From: Pempheris klunzingeri
Lineage: Eukaryota > Chordata > Actinopteri > Acropomatiformes > Pempheridae
NCBI RefSeq assembly: GCF_042242105.1
Contig: NC_092032.1
Span: 14,619,915-14,683,914 of the forward strand
Length of the DNA: 64,000 nt
Direction of reading: 5' to 3'
The position numbers and the translations under genes were made by a program. A model generated the notes under the pieces. It did not search any database and was not told the origin of the DNA. It was given only the letters and a program-made list of their open reading frames with translations. Below, one piece after another: positions 36,690-61,625 of this stretch. How positions within the stretch are numbered: the stretch's first letter is position 1; each line of letters begins with the position of its first letter.

Positions 36690-39600
36690 ATAAAGACAGG
36701 ATGAGGACGCTGCTCGTTATTGTTTGCATCACTGAAGCTCTGCTCTGCACTGCTGACTCTCCACCTGTGAGCGGGGACACCCTGAAAAGTGAGGCCTTCA
36801 TGTCATAAAAAACACTTTTTACACTAATACTGTTTGCAGAACTCAAAAAGAGTATTTTTCATTTGGTGTGTGTAGTGCTGTCTGCAGCAGGAGAGCAGTA
36901 TGTCGATGAGGAAATCAAGCGAGCGTTACTCGGGGTGAAGCGGGTGAAGGAAATGATGGAGAAAAAAGAGGAGAAGCACCAACATCTTATGGACGCCCTG
37001 AGACACAGCAGTGACAAGAAGAAGGTACAAAATGTGTTTCTGTGATTGTCTCTGTAAACCTTTTATATTTGCTGTAATCATTCCTGATGTATGAAACCCA
37101 CAATCAAAATACTGTGAAGTCAGGTTGTGTTTAAACACAAGAACGCCTCCCAGAACATGACCATTATACATGCCTTTGAGCATTATTCTGACCCATCACA
37201 TATTTTCTGCCTCATAAAGGCAAAGCCACAGAAAGCCTCACACAGAAACCTCAAAGTAGTCGGTGAATAATGCATGTGGGAGTAGGGCTAGTCTACGGAG
37301 CCGGGGTGTAGTTTTACTCCAGTCAGGATAAATGAACTGTCTGTAGATTCATCTGGTCATTTCAAAATAAAAGACAGGGCTTGGTGCCAAGGCCCCAAAC
37401 CACATCTTATCCTGTCTGGCTTATTAAGACGCAAAGTATCTGTGACAGAATTTTCTGTTTTCCATCAGGGGGCGATGCAGCTGGCCCGAGAAACAGAGCA
37501 GAAACTAGAGGAGGCTGAGCAGCAATGTCGAGACTTAACTAAATCTTCCTTTGAGGAGTGTCGACCTTGTCTTGAAGATACTTGTAAGGCCTTCTACACC
37601 TCTACATGTCGGCGTGGTTTCACCTCTTTCTCGTTCAAGGTTTGACCTCAGCATATTCCTGTTATAACTGGCTCAGACCTGATGAGTTGACACTGTTGTG
37701 TAACGGGCTCCATCACATGATGGCTCTGGTATGAATCTCTCTCTCCACAGGTGGAGGAGTTTTTCAGGAAAATGGCCGCCCAGCTGGACGCAACAGAGCA
37801 GGTTTACAATCAGAACGAGGAGAAGGTGGGTCGCACCAGCTCAGCCGAGAACCAGGTCTCAGAGGATGCGGCCGATCTGGAGCTTCTGCAGGTGGATGCA
37901 TCATTCAGCCAGATGCTGCCAAACATCAGCCTCCTGTACAACCGGAGCGTCACGCTGGTGAAGAAGATGCAGCAGGTGTTTGGGCGTTCCTTCCTGGCGG
38001 CCTTCACCGCCGAGCTCCATCCTAGCCCGCGGTCAGCCATGCAGGCCGACTCGAGCGCTGGCTTCGTCAGGACGGTGGGTCTGGATCACATCGTTGATTC
38101 AGTGTATGACTTTGGGAGGAATGTGCTGGAAGAATTCAGCACCACAGTGGCTGATACATTTGAGGATATACATGAAGCAGAGGAATTCTTTCAGCAAGGT
38201 ATCCCATTCCACTTGCAGCAACACATTCGTATTCACCTCATTCACTCCCATATAGAATAACAATAACCGCTGTCACATCTTTTATTGTATGTTTGTCTAC
38301 AAAGATGCAGGATTACTTTCTGTTTTGGGAACATCCCAGAGCAGAGATTTGTGCAGACGGCTCCGCAGACAAGCATCAGAGTGCTGGCAGCTCCAAAAAT
38401 TGTGCGAGACGTGTGGTGATTATCTGGTAAAAGGTACATAACTGCCACAAATGTCATGTTATTTTAGCGAGCACTATTCCAGATCTATTTAGCTGCTCCT
38501 CCCACACAGTCACACATGCGCATATACTGTAGTAGAGATATGCAAATTGTTCCTATCTGGACTTTAAATGCAAATTCTGGCCCAAATAATGGGGATTTTT
38601 ACCTAAAGCAACAATAGCAGTGTAGCCTCCTACACTTTTAGGTTTTAATCTTGTGAACTAGCCTTTGAAATAATAGGCATCATGAGTGAAACATTCTGCA
38701 ATATTCTGATCCATTATTGATTGTTTGACCACCAATCCAAAACATAAAAGATATTTACACAGTGGTGTGAAACAAAGAAAATCTTTTTCTTACGCCATGA
38801 CTTCACCATGCACACCTGGATTTATGCATTTATTCTCTCATTTATGTGATCATCTGTGCCAACAGAGTGTCCCAGCGTCCAGCAGTTACACTCTGAGATG
38901 GAGGAGATGCACATGCTGCTCAATGCCTCCCACCAGCAGTACGACGACAGGCTGCAGCTCGTCCAGAGACACACAGCGGACACACAGAGGTGGCTCTGCA
39001 GCAGGGACGACAAGTACGGCTGGGTCAGCCGGCTGTCCAACAGCACAGTGGGCCCACACAGCATCTTCAGTGTGATCACAGTATGTGATGTTGGATTTGT
39101 CAGACTTTGTCATGCAGTATTTAGTTTGGGATGTGTGATGAGAGCCGCTTAGTGCCAAATGCATTTTAATATTTCTGTTTTGGCTAATAAATCAACAAGG
39201 ATTACTGTCACTCCTACCTTCAACGGGTGAATTTCTTTGCCAAAGAGTATTCAAAATAATCGTGTTATTTGAATTCTGTCATAGATAATATATTTGATTC
39301 CTTAAAGGGATGAATAAATAAATAAATGATCCGTGTTTATATTAAAACTCCAAAGCCAAATCCCATCCTGTTTATTGAATTTTTACCTGATTCTCTACAT
39401 AATGTGTATAATAACGTTGGCTGGTAAGAATCTTGTTAGGAATACTATTAGAAAAATTATTTGTTGTACTTCCATCAGAAGTATTGATGTAGTTTCACTC
39501 ATTCTCATTTTCCAGGTGAATCGACAGCAACAGATGAAGAATATCAGGCCTAAAGCTGACAGCAGTGTGGTTGTTACCATACTGGACTCGGCTCCAATAA

Positions 39601-39984
39601 CTGTGTCAGTCCCAGCAGAGCTGGAGGTGGAAGACCCTGCTTTTATCCAATATGTAGCTCAGGAGGCCCTGACGCTCCATAAACAGCAGATTAAAGGTAT
39701 CGATCCCGGCAGTGTTGTGGCCTAGTTAATTATTTGGCTCACGGCAACATCTGGCAGAGCTCCAGACTGAATCTGGTAAAAATGAATTGTGATCATCTGA
39801 AACCGCCAACAACCAATCTGAATTCTAAGAAACACAATGCAAACGGTTTGACAGGTTGTAATCCAAAGTAAAATGTAAAATGAATTTTAATCCTTTAATC
39901 CAACCCTCTGTACACCTACATGGTTTAAAATGGTATTTTTTCTATAAATCTGTTTTGTTTTTTCTCTACACAGGAATGGAGTAA
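36690..39984 (+). CDS. clul1: Clusterin-like protein 1, 8 exons
   Basis: Secreted clusterin-family protein; in mammals CLUL1 is enriched in cone photoreceptors. Exons: 36690-36788 (ATG at 36701), 36876-37024, 37469-37639, 37751-38198, 38305-38433, 38866-39080, 39516-39696, 39974-39984. Coding length gives 463 aa (human about 466). A signal peptide begins MRTLLVIVCITEALLC. Two clusterin cysteine clusters are present: CRDLTKSSFEECRPCLEDTC onward (exon 3) and CRRLRRQASECWQLQKLCET onward (exon 5) into ECPS. The C-terminal part has WVSRLSNST and SAPITVSVPAELE, as in clusterins. Coiled-coil-like helices flank the clusters. I prefer clul1 to clu because of the position between colec12 and tyms. The last exon adds only GME before TAA; reading through its donor would instead add GIDPGSVVA. 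Confidence 0.93.
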
Positions 39985-40150
39985 TGTGAACCTCTCAGTG
40001 GTCACACTTCATGTTGAATAAGGAGTACAGCGCCAGTGTTTTCTTTGCACAATTAAGCTGATCTTTGTAAAACTTGAAATTTGCTTATATATTTGCTTAT
40101 ATTCTTTTAAATCATGCGTGTGCAATTTTTAGGATTTTAAATATCTCTGC

Positions 40151-40156
40151 AATAAA
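40151..40156 (+). other. clul1 polyadenylation signal
   Basis: AATAAA about 170 bases after the clul1 stop codon, followed by a T-rich stretch. It supports use of the terminal exon at 39974. Confidence 0.8.
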
Positions 40157-40894
40157 TCTGTGTACTGTCTGCTTGAGCCATCCTTTTGTCTTTTGTTATT
40201 TTTGTCCAGAGTCATCTCAAGAAAGTCATTGACATTTACGTAACAACTTCTGAAACAATTATTTAGAATGTAAAATTTGCATATTTTGTAAAGATGATAT
40301 TTTGAATAATTAGAACAGATTTTCTGAAGCTTTACTTTTGGAACAATCTGTATCTATGGTTGTGCAAAACCAAAACCTTGACTTAAAATATTTTAGTTGA
40401 ACATATAATGGTAACATATGGTTGACTGGGTCAACAAAATGATCCTGCTTAGAAAATTCAATTCACACAAATGTTTATTTTAATATTAATACATTAGAAC
40501 TATAAAATCATCTCTGCTGCTGTCAGTTTCAATGTTAAAATGCAATTCAGTATGTGATAATAATAATCTCACAGTATACTATATAATAATACGCCCATTT
40601 TGAGAGTACTTTTACTTAGATTTACACTTTTATTTACATTTTCTTGATAATACATACCTACTTACATAGAAAAACTAAATAAGTAACTTTGAATCCAATA
40701 TTACATGTAACAACATTTCTCAAACGTCAGTTTAACTACTTATGCAATTATATTTTATTTTACTATATTATGTTTATTGTATTCATTGCTATATTCAATT
40801 AGTCTCTGGTTTATTGTGGGAGTCGTGACTGCTGAGAAAAATAAATATATATGTATGTAAATGTATATATGTAAATATGTTTGGTGGTTCTGTG

Positions 40895-41049
40895 GCGCGC
40901 TTTTTACCGGAAACCGGAAGCGATCATTGGCGCGCTGTTGTTGGCGGTAGTTGACTGTTTCCATCTGTTTCACCCGGGATATTTGAGAGGTAACGCGCAA
41001 CAACACAGCACGTCTCTGAGCAGACCAGGCTCCTAAACCGTCCGCAAAT
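40895..41049 (+). promoter_or_regulatory. tyms promoter/5' UTR
   Basis: A sharp rise in GC/CpG just before the tyms ATG. It has two adjacent ETS-type cores (ACCGGAAACCGGAAGCG, about 40908-40924) and CATTGGCGCGC (about 40926-40936), which combines an inverted CCAAT with an E2F-like TTGGCGCG. A further GTTGGCGG follows. No TATA box near a plausible start. ETS and E2F-type elements fit a cell-cycle S-phase gene. Activity is inferred. Confidence 0.6.
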
Positions 41050-44162
<3,113 letters not shown>

Positions 44163-44513
44163 GAATCCAAATGTAATGGTAATGAGGGATAGATGTGGTG
44201 TGTGTGGAAAGCGCTTTAGATTTGTGTGCGTGTACTTTATGATATATATCTAAGTTTTAGAAAGATCATATGTTTTAAAAGTTCCGTTCATCCAGATCAC
44301 AAAAAGAGGTACGCAGTAAACTGTATTGTGATTTTAGTGAACTAACACTTAAAATTACATGAAGTTGTTACAGAAAAGTATTTTCTTCCATTGCTGTAGT
44401 TGAACTGCGGATGTATAAAGTTTGATTGAGAGAAGAGGAATGTTTTTGTGACAAACACAAGTTAGATCTGCTTCATTTTCCTCATGTGAAATATTATTGA
44501 TATCTGATTTGTA

Positions 44514-44519
44514 AATAAA
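44514..44519 (+). other. tyms polyadenylation signal
   Basis: AATAAA 352 bases after the tyms stop. It lies 72 bases before the enosf1 stop codon on the opposite strand (44593-44591), so the two 3' ends abut or overlap. Confidence 0.8.
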
Positions 44520-44590
44520 GAATTTACGTTTGTGTCGTCTTGATTTGTGCAGGATTGTTATTGAAGCAACGACAGACTTAATTTGAGTCC

Positions 44591-47500
44591 TCATTTGCTT
44601 GTGTGCAGCTTCCACACGGCTCCTTCTGGGTACTGGTATCTCTGCACTGACGATTCCAGCATCTCACAAGAATATCCTGAATCCTGTGAATTATAATTAT
44701 CGGACTCAAACAAGTGCCTAAGTGCTGTATTTTTTTAGATTATTATTTATTTACTTGAATTTTTTATTTAAATCGTAGTTGGCATGTGTACTTCATCTTA
44801 CCTTGGGGGGAACGTAGTGGGCGTTACGAATGAGCACAGGACTGCTGAAGTGTTCATGCAGGTGATCTACGTATTCACACATTCTGGAAACAAAATAAAA
44901 ATAAAACTGATTATAATGTGCTAATCTGCTGCAGTCAAGAGTTCTCAGAAAAACAAATCCTGCTCTTACCGGTTGTGGAGACTTCCAGACACACAGATGT
45001 AGTCGAACAGAATCAGATGCTGGACAAGCTCACAGAGACCCACTCCTCCAGCATGAGGACAAACCGGCACTAGAGCAAATGAAAGTAATGTGTGTGTTGT
45101 AGCCATGTGTTTAGTCAGAATATTACTTCTAGTATATGCTGATACTATGGGGCCCCAGTTTATCATTTTTCCTTTGATCACTAATCAGTTGGTAAAAAAA
45201 AAGGATAAAGTTATATTTCCTTTTTACCTCCAAACAGTTCAGAACTTCATATTACCAGCTATTCTATTTTTTCAGCTCCTTAGTCGTCTATTTTTTGGTC
45301 ATAGACTAAGTTTAACCACATCCATTTTCCCCATGCAACATTTCCAGTGATTAGTCCTGAAAATGGGGAATAAATAAATACATATCTCAATTTATGGTAA
45401 GTGAAAAAAACTGAGGTGAATCGTGTGCATGAAATTAACTAGTGAAAGATAAAAAGAAGAGAGGACATTTATGTCATTAACTTATTAAAACTATGAGAAG
45501 AGAAATTTTTTTTTCAACTAACTAATTTGAGTTAAAATAAAAATGTTATTTTTTCCATTTTTTGATTGTAATTTAGTCTCTTCTGAGGCTCTATAAAAAA
45601 AAAAATCAAGGACTTTTAGGACCCCATATGCTTCTCTCGTGTGATGGTTGACTTTTACCCTGGAACTTGTGGGCCATCAGCAGCACAGCCAGGTTCTCGT
45701 TGACACTGCCCAGCCGACAGCTGTCTATTTGGACAAACTGCAGGGCCGAGGCCTGGAGGAACTGCTTAAACATCACCCTGCTGTGACACTGGAGAGGAAA
45801 CAGTTACCCAGTTAGAAACCATTCATCAGCCAGTGATACAGTTTGCATGCTAGAACAAACTTGAGCTCTGACCTGCTCTCCTGTTGCCACTCCAATCCCG
45901 AGCGGAGCCAAAGCCTGCAGCAGCAAAGTCAAACATCTTTTATCAGTGCTACAGAGAAAAAGACACAAAACGACTAAAAACGAGACACAAGCTAAGGGAG
46001 ACTAAAACCAAGCACAAAGAGGCACAAAACGTCCGTTTCTGTTTGGGTGTCTTGCTCCTATCCTCAGTGGCCTTCAGCACACAAACATCAAGCTGCAAAA
46101 GCCAAACTTCTCCGTCACCTTGGATATAACAGCGTGACCCAGGATGTCATCAGGACACGTTGGCTCCTCGATCCAAAGAGGTTTGAACTCAGCCAGGCTG
46201 GACACCCAGCTGACGGCCTCGGCTACGTCCCATCTCTGGTTGGCATCGATCATCTAAGGCAAAGACACTTTTAGCACACTGTTATTTCTAAATATAATAG
46301 CCAAGGCATAGGCCACCTTACCAAAGTGTTAGTGGGCCCAATCATTTGCCTTATGAGGCGACATCTGCGTATGTCGTCCTCCAGATCAGCGCCGACTTTC
46401 ACCTTGAACTTGGTCCAACCGCTTTTCAGTGCATCTGTGCAGAGCTTCAGACAAACAAACACACACACACACACACACACGCCTGTCGTGATTACTTGTC
46501 CGACCTGAGAAATGACATTTCGCGTTTTACATCACAGAGACCTGTTTGAGCTGCTGGTCTGAGTATCCGAGCCACGCACAGGAGGTGGTGTAGGCAGGAT
46601 AACCGTCTTCTAGCATTTGATCCTCTGGTAGGAGAAATAATAAACACTCAAGGAGAAGTGTGTTTTAATAGAGCAATCATGGAGTGCAGGGGGCTATTAT
46701 GGAGCCTAAAAGTACTCCCGATCGTCTCTAAAGAGGCAATTTTGTTCCACAAAATCCCATTTAGCCATGTAATTAATGACTCTTTGTAGAGTGCTCACCT
46801 CTCTGCTGCTTGCCCTCCTGTGCTTTCACAAGCATGTCTGAATAAGGAGAGAAAAGCGAAAGAAATAGTCTACTGCTTTGGCTACACTTCTGTAAAACTG
46901 TACTGAACATATACCATTCACCCACCTAGAGCCTCCTCCTCTGTAAGCACATCTGTGATGTATCTGAAGTCGATGCATGACACAATCTGCTTGGGATCCT
47001 GAGGTGAAAAAAAAAACATGTCAGTCCCCCTGTGATCACACCCCGGATTTAAAATCAAACATCTAAACTTCCTTTGACCCACCATGTCAACAAGCAGCTT
47101 CCACAGCGGCTACAGGAAAGTGGAACAACAGGTCGTGAGTCACCAAGTGTCATAACTGTGGAGAAAATGGTGTTTTTCTAATAACGCCCCATCGAACAGG
47201 CCCACCTTTCTCTCCGCCCTCGCCCAGAGGTCCCACACAGCATTCAGGACTGCGGCGGTGGCCAGGTGGATCACTCCTTTCTCTGGGCCTAACTGGTTCA
47301 GACAAGAGTTTAAAAACAGTTTAAAACAGTAACGTGTGTTATGGCAGGATTTGTAGGCAGAGTTTTCAAATCTCCACCAATTTGGCTCATTCAGTCATTA
47401 CGTTGGGACTTTGAGACCTTCAAAAACTAGACTACATTTCTTTATCTGTTGCACACATAAGATGTTGCTTTCTTTGTGTCTGAAGAGCCTCTTGTGCACA

Positions 47501-48914
47501 CACCTGACACTACTCACAATGCCTGGACTCTTTCACATTTATTTGCCTGAGCCTGCGAGTCTTTTGTGAGATTTTAGGACCATAAGAAACTAGATTAAAG
47601 GGCCTGTGGGAACAATCCAGTAGACTGAAGAGTGATTTTTAAATTTCAATCTTTAACCAAACAGGACTTTATGTCTCTTATTTCCTATTTCTGGATGAAG
47701 AGACAGAAGCCAGATATCTTATAATAAAGAATGAATGCAGTTAAAGGACTCCATGACATAAGCAAGAAGGTAATTATAGCTCATTCTCTGCCATCCAGCC
47801 CTTTAAAGCCACCAGGCTGTTCTCTGATTGCCATCTACATTTTCACTGCTTGTGTTCTCACCCATCTCATCTGGCCATCACTGGTCAGGAGCCGGTAAAA
47901 TCCACGGAAGTCGCCCACAATCTCCTGCAAGGATTTCCCAACAACCAGTGCGGCCAGGGCCTCCACAGCACACACCACTCCAGGGGAACAGTTCACAAAA
48001 AAAAACACAACCTCTAAAAGGACGAACCTCACAATTTAACTAAACCTCACATGCACCATGTTGTGGTCTTTGAAGAGAAGCAGCTACACTCTGTTTTTCA
48101 CAAATATCACCACAAGATGGCGGTGTAAGGCTTAAATCTTGAAGAAATCTTTAGGCCCAATCAGAAATACTGAATCTTTTGTTACCTAAATGTAACATTT
48201 TATTAACATGACTTAATAATTATTTATCATTATTTTAGTAACATTGTTAAGCAGTATAATTAGCATTAAGGTTGTTTTTTTTTGTCTTCCTGTGTTATCT
48301 TTCTTTTTTGCTTTTTGCCGTTTTTGCTTTATTCACAGGAGTTAAAAGTAATATCTAAGTTAAATATTGTGTCTGTAATTAAACGTTTGGTAGTTTAGAA
48401 TCTAATGCAATTAGCTGATCTATCTATCTATCTGTGTGTGTGTGTGTGTGTGTGTGTGTTATATTCAACAAGCCTTTGAGGCAATTCACAAATTAATTTA
48501 ATGGAATTTGCACGAAATTCAAACCAGGAAGTCGAAATTCGAACTTTATTAGGCGCACCTGAACGCAGCAGCAGCAGCAGCATAGTAAACATGAGCGTCA
48601 GTACTTCAGGTGTCGTGAAGCTACACTGTGTCTTTTCTCACTGAGCGGCTCTTACCAATCTCTGTGCCTTTTCCCAGAGTGAAAGTGAGGCCGAAGCCTT
48701 TCAGCCCGCTGTCCGTGTCGAGGACCACATATGCGGCCGAGTAATCCGGGTCTGTGTGCTGGAGTGCGGAAAGTTACAGTGAGGAAACGCACGCATTGAT
48801 CACGTGCTGCTCAAGCTGCAGAAACCTCCTCACCATCGCATCTGAGCCGTGTTGCTCCAAAGACGTCGGGAATCTCACATCCCTGACAGACAAATTAATA
48901 ATTTTGTGCAGCAT
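44591..48914 (-). CDS. enosf1: Enolase superfamily member 1 (L-fuconate dehydratase type), 15 exons
   Basis: Mandelate-racemase-like enolase-superfamily enzyme; the human protein (rTS-beta) is assigned as a mitochondrial L-fuconate dehydratase. Exons: 48914-48834, 48758-48656, 47977-47862, 47292-47206, 47109-47083, 46998-46926, 46837-46799, 46624-46542, 46444-46322, 46253-46119, 45914-45873, 45788-45659, 45069-44970, 44883-44802, 44683-44591. Total 437 aa (human 443). Start [20 protein letters not shown] aligns with human [13 protein letters not shown]. Catalytic/metal residues in order: KVKVGAD (Lys217/219), MIDANQRWD (Asp247), WIEEP (Glu273/274), ATGEQCH (Glu302), VCPHAGGVG (His352). All phases close. 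Exons 5, 7 and 11 are tiny (27, 39, 42 bases). Confidence 0.95.
46322..46481 (-). CDS. enosf1: enosf1 exon 9 with CA/TG repeat at its acceptor
   Basis: Exon 46444-46322 encodes [20 protein letters not shown] onward. On the sense strand the AG acceptor (46446-46445) is preceded by GTTTGTTTGTCTGA and then a perfect (GT)11 run (46480-46459 as CA on the plus strand). The repeat takes the place of much of the polypyrimidine tract. Confidence 0.85.
47978..48655 (-). other. enosf1 intron 2
   Basis: 678-base AT-rich intron containing a compound microsatellite (48418-48459). Intron 3 (47293-47861, 569 bases) shows nothing recognisable. Confidence 0.75.
48418..48459. repeat. Compound (CTAT)n(GT)n microsatellite
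   Basis: About four CTAT units followed by an uninterrupted GT run, within enosf1 intron 2. Confidence 0.9.
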
Positions 48915-49103
48915 TTCGCCGCTGAGATCACATCAGATTCAGACACAGCCAAGAGTGGTTTCTTCTGAAATGACCTGTACAAGTAGATCCCACCCTCCTC
49001 AGCCTGCCATTGGTTTAAACACTGTCCACTTTGGACACTTAAAGAGACAAACCAAAACATTTCATGTATGAAAAAGGACAACTGGACCGTGTAAAATCAC
49101 GTA
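48915..49103 (-). promoter_or_regulatory. enosf1 upstream region squeezed against yes1 3' end
   Basis: Only about 190 bases separate the enosf1 ATG from the yes1 AATAAA at 49109-49104. Minus-strand sequence has CCAATGG (about 49013-49007), a CCAAT-type site, and GCGGCGAA just before the ATG. No TATA box seen. The enosf1 promoter must lie here or overlap the yes1 3' UTR. Confidence 0.5.
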
Positions 49104-50561
49104 TTTATTGTACAAATTCCTCAGATGAGTCTCCACCCACTACACCCCCCCTGCCCCCCCCCCCTCCCCACCCCACGTATATTTTGCAATCTTGCCCATT
49201 TTTTTTTATTAATAATCTTATAAAATGAGGATTTCATAGCATACAAAGCCCTTCTTTACAAGCTCAGGCGTCAATTAGCGTTATTCCCATCATAATACTG
49301 TACCATACAGGAGCAAAATGCAAAGATAAAATCACTGTAAAAAAAACTGTGATCATTGCTATACAAAGAGCCAGCTTAGATTATGCGAAAGAGACCCAAG
49401 TTCTTCAGTCAGTCACATTGTAGGAGATAAAATGGATGTTTCCAACTTGTCTGCTGGCTTTTCAAGTGATCTCCACTTTTAGAAAGAGCCGCTTAAAATT
49501 CATCGAGGCTATACGAGAAGAGTCATGTGAAGAGAGGCCGCAGGTCCACGAGTTTCATCACTGTTTAACTCAGTGACCCATTAAACAGATTGTTTCTATG
49601 TAAGCAAGCCGCTGTAGTGATCACAGTGAGATCACACAGTGCAAACCGGGCCGCGAGGGACAGAGGGAATTATGGCACCATAATAAAAAAGTCTGAGATT
49701 TCTGGGTGATGATGGACAGTTGGGGAGGTCTTCAGGTGAAGCTATAAAACCCTGTCCATGTGATATGCATACATGGTGATAATACATGATAACGAAGGAG
49801 CATAGAACATAAGATTTAAAAGAATGCATTGTAAAACATTAGAAAGGCATAAAAGACTATGTCACAGTCTCACTTTAGTTGTAACAAATTTAAAAAAAAA
49901 AAGCACTGTAGCTGATGAAATGTAACCGTTAAGCTGTGTGGGATTTACTTTTAAATAATCACTGTCAAATGGACTGTGATAATGACCACCAGGCCCCTGA
50001 GAGCTTCTAGCTATTTAGTTTAATATATTATCTCTTTAATAATCAATTGTTTTGACACATAATTCACCAATTCACCACAAAAGAATACAATTTGGAGGCG
50101 AATGGAGTGTGAAATCTCCACATTAGCCACATGAACAGCCCAACAGTGGGACTGTCAATCTCGACAACATCTTTTTCTATTGCGAGGCATTATCACAGCT
50201 TATTTCACAGCAACGCACTGTGTTCAAGAGAAAGAATCCCACATGTAGTGTAGTTAAAACAGAACTCAGTTTGTGTCCTCCTAACCACAGTTAGTATTGT
50301 ACATGGTGATAAAGTCCACATTAAATAAAAAAAAAAAACATGTCACACAGCTAAGACTTGTGTAGTACCATGACTGAAAACATATGAATATAAAATGAAA
50401 TGGTGGCAGACACTGAAAAAAACAAAATAAAGAATAGGTAGAGCAAATAGTGGTTTAGCCTGGTTTTCAGTCGACTTTTATGGAGTCAAATAATTAAGAG
50501 CTCGTGTCTTTTCTCTGTCTGTCAGTAAGTCTGCTCCCAGGCGGAGGGATACGCAGGCAGG
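49104..50561 (-). other. yes1 3' UTR
   Basis: From the yes1 stop (TAG at 50564-50562) to an AATAAA at 49109-49104, about 1.45 kb, AT-rich, with a C-rich tract at 49146-49174 on the plus strand just upstream of the signal. Another TTTATT (minus AATAAA) occurs near 49205. No open frame of interest. Confidence 0.65.
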
Positions 50562-60724
<10,163 letters not shown>

Positions 60725-61384
60725 CGTCTCGACCTGCCTGGACAGACAGGACACAAAGCCGTCCAGTTAATTCCAGCAGATTGAAGAATACAGCATCCAA
60801 ATCATGCCTCGCCTTAATGATACATGAATAAAGTGAAGGGCCAAGGGAGATGTGGGATTAACGCTTGCAACATAAGGCCTGTTGGAACATGCGTTATGAA
60901 ATGAAAATTTAATGACCTGATATTAAAATGTGAATCATTTTGTTGTTTTTGTTGCAACCGCTAAGACTATAAGCCATGTGGTAACTGGGGCATATGGGTA
61001 AATGTAAAGTGAGTCAAATGTGTCAATTCCATTGTGCATGCATGTTTTGAGGTATGACAAGTGAAAAATAGAGGGATGATCATTTTACATTGTTGTGATC
61101 TATTACATAATATTGTCTTTCCATGGAGAGATCACATGAGAAATTGAAACCAATCTAGAGCAACTCCGCCTTGAAATGGAGAACAATATGAACTCAAGAT
61201 CTTAAGGGAATAACAGAAAAAAAGGAGTGACCACTAGGGCCTGGAGCTGAAGCAGGTCATGCTGGCCTGTAGCGACCTTCGATAGTTGTCGTGCTTGCCT
61301 GAAAACAGGCGCTGGCTCTAGCTCAGGGGTCAGGGGTCCCTGGGCCAGAGCTTCCGTATGAAGTGGTAGTTAATATTTTTTGTT

Positions 61385-61625
61385 GGAAAGAATGGAGGAC
61401 AATGACCACAACGAGACACAAAATGACTACCAAGAGATCCAAAGTGACTACAAAGAGATACAAAACCAACACAAAGGGGCGAAACCCGAACGCAATCACA
61501 AATTGACCACAAAGAGACTCAAAACGATCGTAAAAGAATCCAAATGACCACAAAAAACTCAAAAACGACTACAAAGAGACCCAAAACAACCAAAGAGAGA
61601 CTCAAATCGACAACAAAAAGATGCA
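61385..61625. repeat. Imperfect minisatellite, about 18-24-bp units
   Basis: Repeated variants of ACTACAAAGAGACCCAAAA (for example GACTACAAAGAGATACAAAA, GACCACAAAGAGACTCAAAA, GACTACAAAGAGACCCAAAA). About ten to twelve degenerate units. Antisense translation gives a hydrophobic valine-rich peptide that is an artefact. Confidence 0.8.

Noticed and set aside
37810..38040. Antisense open frame opposite clul1 exon 4
   Set aside because: Shadow of the clul1 coding exon in the reverse frame.
36690..39984. Assignment as clusterin (clu) rather than clul1
   Set aside because: The position between colec12 and tyms matches CLUL1 in other vertebrates; the cysteine pattern alone would fit either.
61323..61562. 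Hydrophobic valine-rich open frame, minus strand
   Set aside because: It is the antisense translation of the minisatellite at 61385-61625.
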